A stretch of 64,000 nucleotides of DNA, from assembly GCF_003388735.1 (NCBI RefSeq), contig NZ_QUBQ01000001.1, positions 2,542,001 through 2,606,000 on the forward strand, read 5' to 3'. Positions 59,495-64,000 of the stretch are shown here, in pieces. Made by a program: the position numbers and the translations under genes. Numbering within the stretch: position 1 is the first letter of the stretch; every line of letters starts with the position of its first letter. This stretch comes from Paenibacillus paeoniae (GTDB taxonomy: Bacteria > Bacillota > Bacilli > Paenibacillales > Paenibacillaceae). The notes under the pieces were generated by a model, which worked only from the letters and a program-made list of their open reading frames with translations, was not told the origin of the DNA and did not search any database.

Positions 59495-60805
59495 CTATAA
59501 CGCTGGCAGTGTAATAGTAATCTTCATCCCTTTATGTTGGATACTGGATGCTTCAATCTTTCCGCTATGGCGTAATACAATCCACTTGGCAATAGAAAGT
59601 CCAAGGCCTGCCCCACCTTCTGAGCGGGAACGACCCTTATCTCCCCGATAAAACCGGTCAAAAATATAGGGCAAATCCGCAGCAGCGACTCCAATTCCAT
59701 TGTCTTTGACCGTCAAGGAGATATAACCCGAAGATACCTTGCACGACAGATGGACACTTCCGCTGCTAGGCGTGTATTTAATCGCATTGTCCAGCACAAT
59801 CATAATTAGCTGCTGAAGACGTTCCTCATCACCGTTCACCATCATGTTGGGATTCACGTGCCACGAGAGATTAATATCCTTAAGAGAAGCAAGCGGCATC
59901 ACTTTCTCTAGTACTTGCTCCGCTAACCGCCCCAACGAGACCGGCTTCATCTGAAGCTCAAGCTTGTCCGCATCGGTCTGCGACAGTGTCAGTAATCCGT
60001 TCACCAACTTCTTCATTCGCCGAACTTCATTCAATATGGTTGAGATTTCTCGGCTATCCTGTTCGATCGTATGGTCAGGATGGCGAAGCAACAGCTCCGT
60101 ATGCGTCTGCAGCACGGCTAGCGGGGTTCGCAGCTCATGTGACGCGTCGGCTACAAATTGTTGCTGCTTTTCCCATGATGAACGAATGGGCACCAGCGCT
60201 CGATCAGCCAAATAGAGGCCTGCGAAGACCGACAAGCCGCCTCCGAACACGATCCCGATAATAATGAGCCCCAAGACAACATTCAACATGCCAATCTCCG
60301 TGCTAATATCGCTGATTAACTGTATGTATCCATCACTATCCTGTAGGGATATAAAATTCAGCCTTTTCGCATTATCTGTCGTAATCTTAATATTAACAAT
60401 CCGATATACCTCCCCGTCATGCCGAACGTTGAACAACTCAGTCGCATCAATCGAGCCCTTCAGCTTCTCCAGAAGCTTAGGGGAAAACCTCTCCGGTATA
60501 AGGGTAGTTAAGGGGTTAAGCTCTTCATCCCATACAATCATATTTATTGCACGTTCAAAAGCACTAGTCGTCATGCTCAACGTACCGATGGATGCAATGC
60601 GTGCCGCTACTCCTTGGCTGAAATACACTCCCATCTGCGGTCTCTGCACCGTATATTCCGCTGCACGCGTCTGCATGGCATGATCGATTTGCCCTATAAT
60701 AGCGGTGCGCAAGTACACATACATACTCGTCCCCAGCAGAGTGAGGATGAGGAACATGACGGATGCGTTCAGCAACGTCAGCCTAGTTTTCGTTTTTCGG
60801 AACAT
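59495..60805 (-). CDS. Sensor histidine kinase (EnvZ/OmpR class)
   Basis: A 436-residue membrane kinase with two membrane helices (about 12-33 and 178-203) around an extracellular sensor region. A HisKA domain holds the H box 'FVADASHELRTPLAVLQTHT'. The ATPase domain follows, with 'IMIVLDNAIKYTPSSGSVHL' (N box), 'VKDNGIGVAAADLPYIFDRF' and 'GGAGLGLSIAKWIVLRHSGK'. The gene overlaps the response-regulator gene by 23 bases and has AAAGGGGAC before its ATG. It most likely phosphorylates that regulator; the signal is unknown but may concern the cell envelope, given the ABC locus downstream. Confidence 0.93.
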   Translation of the reverse strand: MFRKTKTRLTLLNASVMFLILTLLGTSMYVYLRTAIIGQIDHAMQTRAAEYTVQRPQMGVYFSQGVAARIASIGTLSMTTSAFERAINMIVWDEELNPLTTLIPERFSPKLLEKLKGSIDATELFNVRHDGEVYRIVNIKITTDNAKRLNFISLQDSDGYIQLISDISTEIGMLNVVLGLIIIGIVFGGGLSVFAGLYLADRALVPIRSSWEKQQQFVADASHELRTPLAVLQTHTELLLRHPDHTIEQDSREISTILNEVRRMKKLVNGLLTLSQTDADKLELQMKPVSLGRLAEQVLEKVMPLASLKDINLSWHVNPNMMVNGDEERLQQLIMIVLDNAIKYTPSSGSVHLSCKVSSGYISLTVKDNGIGVAAADLPYIFDRFYRGDKGRSRSEGGAGLGLSIAKWIVLRHSGKIEASSIQHKGMKITITLPAL

Positions 60806-61490
60806 CGGCCGTCCCCTTTACCATATAGCCTATGCCGCGAACCGTTTGGATCAGATCAGAATAACCTTGTGCGGTCAGCTTCTTTCTTAAATAATGAATA
60901 TACAGATCCACGATGCCAGCCGCTGAATCTGTATCAAATCCCCATATCCGATCCAAAATCTGCTCACGAGTCAGAATCTGATTCCGATTAATGAGCAGAA
61001 ACTCGAACAACTCATATTCTTTGGCCGAGAGTCTTAGAGGAATATCGTTAACGAATCCTTCCTGAATTCTTGGCCGGAGAACCACTCTTCCCACTCTAAT
61101 GTCCCCCGAATCGCCGAGCTTGCCGTGTCTGCGCAGTATCGCTCTTGAACGGGCCAGCAGTTCGGGGAAAGCAACGGGCTTGACCACGTAATCATCCGCC
61201 CCCGCATCCAGTCCCTGCACTCTGCGCTCAATAATGTCTACAGCAGAAAGCAGCAGAATCGGCGTCATGATACCTTGTGACCTTAAATGATGAATCAGCG
61301 CAATACCGCTCATCCCCGGCAGCATCACATCCAATATGATCAGATCATAAATGTCCTGCTCTGCCATGAACAAACCTTCATCACCGCATAACGATTCGTG
61401 CACAGTAAAGCCTTCCTCCCGAAATACGCTGGAGACCGCATGCATTAATGAAACATCGTCTTCAACTACCAGCACCTGCATATCCTTCAA
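60783..61490 (-). CDS. OmpR/PhoB-family response regulator
   Basis: About 235 residues. The receiver (1-120) has acidic residues at 10-12 ('VLVVEDDVSLMHAVSSVF'), phosphoacceptor D54 in 'DLIILDVMLPGMSGIALIHH' and the Lys of 'DYVVKPVAFPELLARSRAIL'. The winged helix (about 135-230) has 'LRLSAKEYELFEFLLINRNQ' and 'GIVDLYIHYLRKKL'. The start is TTG at 61490 or ATG at 61481; both have only close-spaced AAGG sites. It is co-transcribed with the kinase and is the likely activator at the GTTC repeats before the ABC operon. Confidence 0.93.
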   Translation of the reverse strand: MKDMQVLVVEDDVSLMHAVSSVFREEGFTVHESLCGDEGLFMAEQDIYDLIILDVMLPGMSGIALIHHLRSQGIMTPILLLSAVDIIERRVQGLDAGADDYVVKPVAFPELLARSRAILRRHGKLGDSGDIRVGRVVLRPRIQEGFVNDIPLRLSAKEYELFEFLLINRNQILTREQILDRIWGFDTDSAAGIVDLYIHYLRKKLTAQGYSDLIQTVRGIGYMVKGTADVPKNEN

Positions 61491-61692
61491 ACCTTCCCGA
61501 CCTTAAGAATGCATTAAGTATAAGCGAAGAAGCTTAAAATTAAATTAGAACGTAATGGCATAACAAAGGCAAAATGACGATCGCCATGGCGAATTTTGTA
61601 ATTTTTTGTCCTTCATTTCAATTCAATATTCGTTATAATAGGTATAAGCTTCTCCCCATCAATGACAATCTACTACTCGGAGGGGATCTCCT

Positions 61693-62499
61693 ATGAATGT
61701 GAACGTCCTCGATCGCAATAATGTAAAGGTGTTGGGCTCGGGCAGCCAGACGATGGTGCTGGCGCATGGTTTCGGCTGCGACCAGGATATGTGGCGCTAT
61801 ATTGTACCTGGTTTTTCTGAAGACTACCGTATTGTATTATTTGATTATGTAGGCTCGGGAAACTCTCAACTGGATTATTATGATTCACGCAAATATAGCG
61901 ATTTGCAGGGCTACGCTCAAGACGTTCTGGATATTATGGAGACGCTTGAAGTAAGAGACGCTATATTCGTCGGCCACTCTGTCAGCAGCATGATCGGCAT
62001 GCTGGCATCTATTCGCGCGCCTCAATACTTCAGCCGCATTGTCATGCTGGGGCCTTCTCCTTGTTACGTGAACGATCTGCCGAGTTATTACGGCGGTTTC
62101 GAGCGGAACGATATTGACGAGCTTCTGCAAATGATGCAATTGAACTTTATCGGCTGGGCCAGCTACTTGGCGCCAATCGTTATGAATTCGGAACGGCGGG
62201 AGCTGACGGAGGAGCTTGAGCAGAGCTTCTGCTCCAGAGATCCGCGTATCGCCAGACAATTTGCCGAAGTTACCTTCTACTCCGATTGCCGCGTCGAATT
62301 GGAGGAAGCGACAATTCCGACATTAATATTGCAATGCTCAGAAGACAGCATTGCTCCTGTTGAAGTGGGCCATTACCTGCATGCCCATCTGAAAAACAGC
62401 ACGCTGCGGCAAATGACCGCCAAGGGTCATTATCCTCACTTGAGCCATCCCGAGGAAACAACGGAGCTGATCAAACATTATTTGGCGGCAAGCGGCTAG
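61693..62499 (+). CDS. rsbQ: RsbQ-like alpha/beta hydrolase
   Basis: A 268-residue RsbQ/KAI2-group hydrolase. The opening 'MNVNVLDRNNVKVLGSGSQT' and 'LAHGFGCDQDMWRYIVPGF' match RsbQ closely. The triad is S96 ('FVGHSVSSMIGMLA'), D218 ('CSEDSIAP') and H246 ('TAKGHYPHLSHPEE'), nearly the same numbering as B. subtilis RsbQ. There RsbQ supplies a small hydrophobic ligand to the PAS domain of the phosphatase RsbP under energy stress. Here the next gene, 28 bases on, encodes an RsbP-like PAS domain joined to GGDEF. AGGGGATCTCCT precedes the ATG. Confidence 0.9.
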   Translation: MNVNVLDRNNVKVLGSGSQTMVLAHGFGCDQDMWRYIVPGFSEDYRIVLFDYVGSGNSQLDYYDSRKYSDLQGYAQDVLDIMETLEVRDAIFVGHSVSSMIGMLASIRAPQYFSRIVMLGPSPCYVNDLPSYYGGFERNDIDELLQMMQLNFIGWASYLAPIVMNSERRELTEELEQSFCSRDPRIARQFAEVTFYSDCRVELEEATIPTLILQCSEDSIAPVEVGHYLHAHLKNSTLRQMTAKGHYPHLSHPEETTELIKHYLAASG

Positions 62500-62527
62500 C
62501 CATTAAGAGAAAGGCAGACGGTAGGAA

Positions 62528-63511
62528 ATGGATATTCAATTAGATACAGCGCCATGCGGCTACTTCTCCATTTCAAACACAGGCCTCATACAGTCCGTTA
62601 ATGGAACACTTCTGAACATGTTGGGCTATGAACGTGGGGAGTTGTTGGGAAAACATCTTGAATCCACAATGTCCGTGACGAACAAGCTGTTTTTCCACAC
62701 GTATTTCTATCCCTATATTCAACTGCACGGACATGTGAACGAGATGTATGTCTCCTTCCGGACCAGCACTGGGCAGGATGTACCCGTCCTGCTGAACGGC
62801 ATTCGCCAGCAGCGGGACGGCGAAACCTTCATCGATTGCGTCGTGCTTGCGATGCGCAAGCGCATCGAGCATGAGAAGGATGTGCTTCAGACCAAAGCAA
62901 AGCTGGAGGAGCTGTACCAGAAAACGAACGAAGCGAATCAGAAGCTGGAGCTGCTTCATGCGGAATATGAGACTAAGCAGCAAGAGCTGCTGCGAATCAA
63001 TCATCAGTTGGAGGCGATGGCCTGGATAGATCCTCTCACCGGGCTTGGCAACAGGCGGTTCTTTCAAGAGAAGCTGCTTGCAACCCTCGCCTCCTACCGT
63101 GAGAATGAGGAGCTGTTCTCGTTGTTTATTATGGATATTGATCATTTCAAAAAAATTAACGACACGTACGGACATCCCGTTGGCGATCTGGTGCTGACCA
63201 ACCTGGCACGCTTGCTCCAATCGATGTCCCGGGAGAATGATATTGTGGCTCGTTACGGTGGTGAAGAGTTTGTTGCGATCCTGCCAGATACGGATCAGGA
63301 GACAGCGATATCTATTGCGGAGAGGTACTGCGCCACTGCGGCTTCTACGCTCCTCGGAGAATATCAAATCACGATCAGCATCGGTGTTGCCACCGTATCA
63401 AGCGGGGATACCGATCAATCGCTGCTGCACCATGCCGATCTCGCATTATATGCCTCGAAGAGCAGCGGGAGAAATCGTGCCACACATGCGGCCAATCTCG
63501 TTAAAAACTAA
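62528..63511 (+). CDS. RsbP-type PAS domain fused to a GGDEF diguanylate cyclase
   Basis: A 327-residue soluble protein. The PAS domain (1-110) opens 'MDIQLDTAPCGYFSISNTGL' and, from memory, closely resembles that of RsbP. A coiled coil (about 112-165, 'KLEELYQKTNEANQKLELLH') follows. The GGDEF domain has 'DPLTGLGNRRFFQEKLLATL', the metal Asp of 'LFIMDIDHFKKINDTYGH', an intact GGEEF at 244-248 and an I-site R235-E-N-D238 exactly 5 residues before it. It should make c-di-GMP and be product-inhibited. It is co-transcribed with the RsbQ-like gene, whose ligand probably acts on the PAS domain. Confidence 0.93.
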   Translation: MDIQLDTAPCGYFSISNTGLIQSVNGTLLNMLGYERGELLGKHLESTMSVTNKLFFHTYFYPYIQLHGHVNEMYVSFRTSTGQDVPVLLNGIRQQRDGETFIDCVVLAMRKRIEHEKDVLQTKAKLEELYQKTNEANQKLELLHAEYETKQQELLRINHQLEAMAWIDPLTGLGNRRFFQEKLLATLASYRENEELFSLFIMDIDHFKKINDTYGHPVGDLVLTNLARLLQSMSRENDIVARYGGEEFVAILPDTDQETAISIAERYCATAASTLLGEYQITISIGVATVSSGDTDQSLLHHADLALYASKSSGRNRATHAANLVKN

Positions 63512-63561
63512 TCGGCCTCGAAGTTAACCAACTCAGGACCCTAAGTCCCTAAGTATCAAAG

Positions 63562-63597
63562 AGAAGAGCACCGGGATTCCCGGTGCTCTTCTTTATT
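63562..63597 (+). terminator. Terminator of the rsbQ/PAS-GGDEF operon
   Basis: AAGAGCACCGGGATTCCCGG begins a perfect stem completed by TGCTCTT and followed by CTTTATT. The reverse strand also reads as a hairpin and may stop the convergent MFS gene. Confidence 0.85.
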
Positions 63598-63640
63598 AGG
63601 CCATATCAAGAGGTATTGCACCTCCATGCTTGCTGCCCTC

Positions 63641-64000
63641 TTAACGAGGGCTCCGTCTCGCGTAGACTAAATTGGCAACATAAAGAAGGAGAAGCACGAC
63701 AAGGATACCGGCAGATAGGCCAAATATGGGAGCGTATTGGCCATTCATTACCCCTAGTCCAAGCAAGGCTGAGCCTGCCGCTATGCCGATGTCCATTCCG
63801 ATCAGAAAAGTGCTATTGGCTGCACCGCGTCTTTCTGGCAACGCCCGTTGAATCGTCCATGCCAGCATATAAGGCTGAACGGCTCCGAACGACAAACCAT
63901 AGACAAAGGCTGACAGCACGAATAGCGGGAAGCTTGTTGCTGCCGACAGCATAGATAAAGCAACAACGCCAAGCACGATGCCGGGCACAAGAACATACGC
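63641..64000 (-). CDS. MFS transporter, C-terminal part (partial)
   Basis: About 120 residues of the end of a major facilitator, running off the right edge. Four hydrophobic helices are visible: 'VPGIVLGVVALSMLSAATSF', 'FVLSAFVYGLSFGAVQPYML', 'NSTFLIGMDIGIAAGSALLG' and 'SAGILVVLLLLYVANLVYAR'. The GAxQPYMLAWTIQRALPERRGAANS loop is typical of drug-efflux-like members. The start and substrate lie outside the window. It is convergent with the PAS-GGDEF gene. Confidence 0.85.
   Translation of the reverse strand, partial: AYVLVPGIVLGVVALSMLSAATSFPLFVLSAFVYGLSFGAVQPYMLAWTIQRALPERRGAANSTFLIGMDIGIAAGSALLGLGVMNGQYAPIFGLSAGILVVLLLLYVANLVYARRSPR

Overview
The window looks like a piece of the chromosome of a Paenibacillus-type bacterium (Bacillota, Paenibacillaceae). 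The grounds are strong AGGAGG ribosome binding sites with frequent GTG and TTG starts, a tyrosine T-box in front of tyrS, B. subtilis-style PerR and Fur boxes, SLH-anchored surface proteins with CBM_X2, WG and CAP modules, an RsbQ homologue, and many two-component and ECF sigma systems. No rRNA, tRNA, complete insertion sequence or CRISPR array was found.

Layout. 0-2.6 kb: a YbjQ-family protein and a WYL regulator with an SRPBCC protein. 2.6-6.5 kb: a Fur-boxed siderophore uptake operon (binding lipoprotein and two permeases, no ATPase) divergent from a TetR regulator. 6.5-10.7 kb: a DrrAB-type ABC exporter, then a CynX-type MFS carrier divergent from a LysR regulator. 10.8-15 kb: an ECF sigma / anti-sigma-like / stalk-domain operon and a DUF3817-MFS fusion. 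15-19.3 kb: a large hybrid histidine kinase with a receiver-BTAD regulator. 19.5-24.4 kb: a 1630-residue surface protein with nine CBM_X2 modules and three SLH domains. 24.6-26.3 kb: tyrS with T-box and promoter. 26.4-29.5 kb: a DinB protein and an AT-rich group of small unknown genes, some perhaps immunity proteins. 29.6-32.2 kb: four palindromic repeats and the PerR-controlled ahpC-ahpF operon. 32.4-35.6 kb: a cytoplasmic GH9 enzyme with two LacI-type operators, and a small membrane protein. 35.7-39.3 kb: a WG/SLH/CAP surface protein. 39.3-41 kb: decaying gene fragments. 41.1-42.5 kb: a MarR regulator and an NmrA-like oxidoreductase sharing an operator. 42.5-46.1 kb: an ECF42-type sigma factor between two DGPF/YCII proteins, plus DUF1801, and an alpha/beta hydrolase. 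46.2-51.4 kb: a UvrA-like protein coupled to a nucleotidyltransferase, a GNAT protein and a 44-residue small protein. 51.6-61.5 kb: a six-gene ABC locus ending in an ECF sigma factor, preceded by an OmpR-type two-component system. 61.6-63.6 kb: an RsbQ homologue with an RsbP-type PAS domain joined to GGDEF. 63.6 kb to the end: part of an MFS carrier.

The two most unusual assemblies are both near the right end. One is the ABC locus: solute-binding lipoprotein, ATPase, adaptor, FtsX-type permease, a second ATPase carrying a C-terminal AbrB-like domain, and an ECF sigma factor. Three GTTC-type repeats in its promoter fit control by the upstream OmpR-type regulator. The other is the RsbQ / PAS-GGDEF pair, in which the PP2C phosphatase output of B. 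subtilis RsbP is replaced by a diguanylate cyclase. Regulatory circuits readable directly from the DNA include Fur, PerR, T-box(Tyr), a two-operator LacI-type loop, a MarR operator pair and an ECF42-like autoregulatory promoter.
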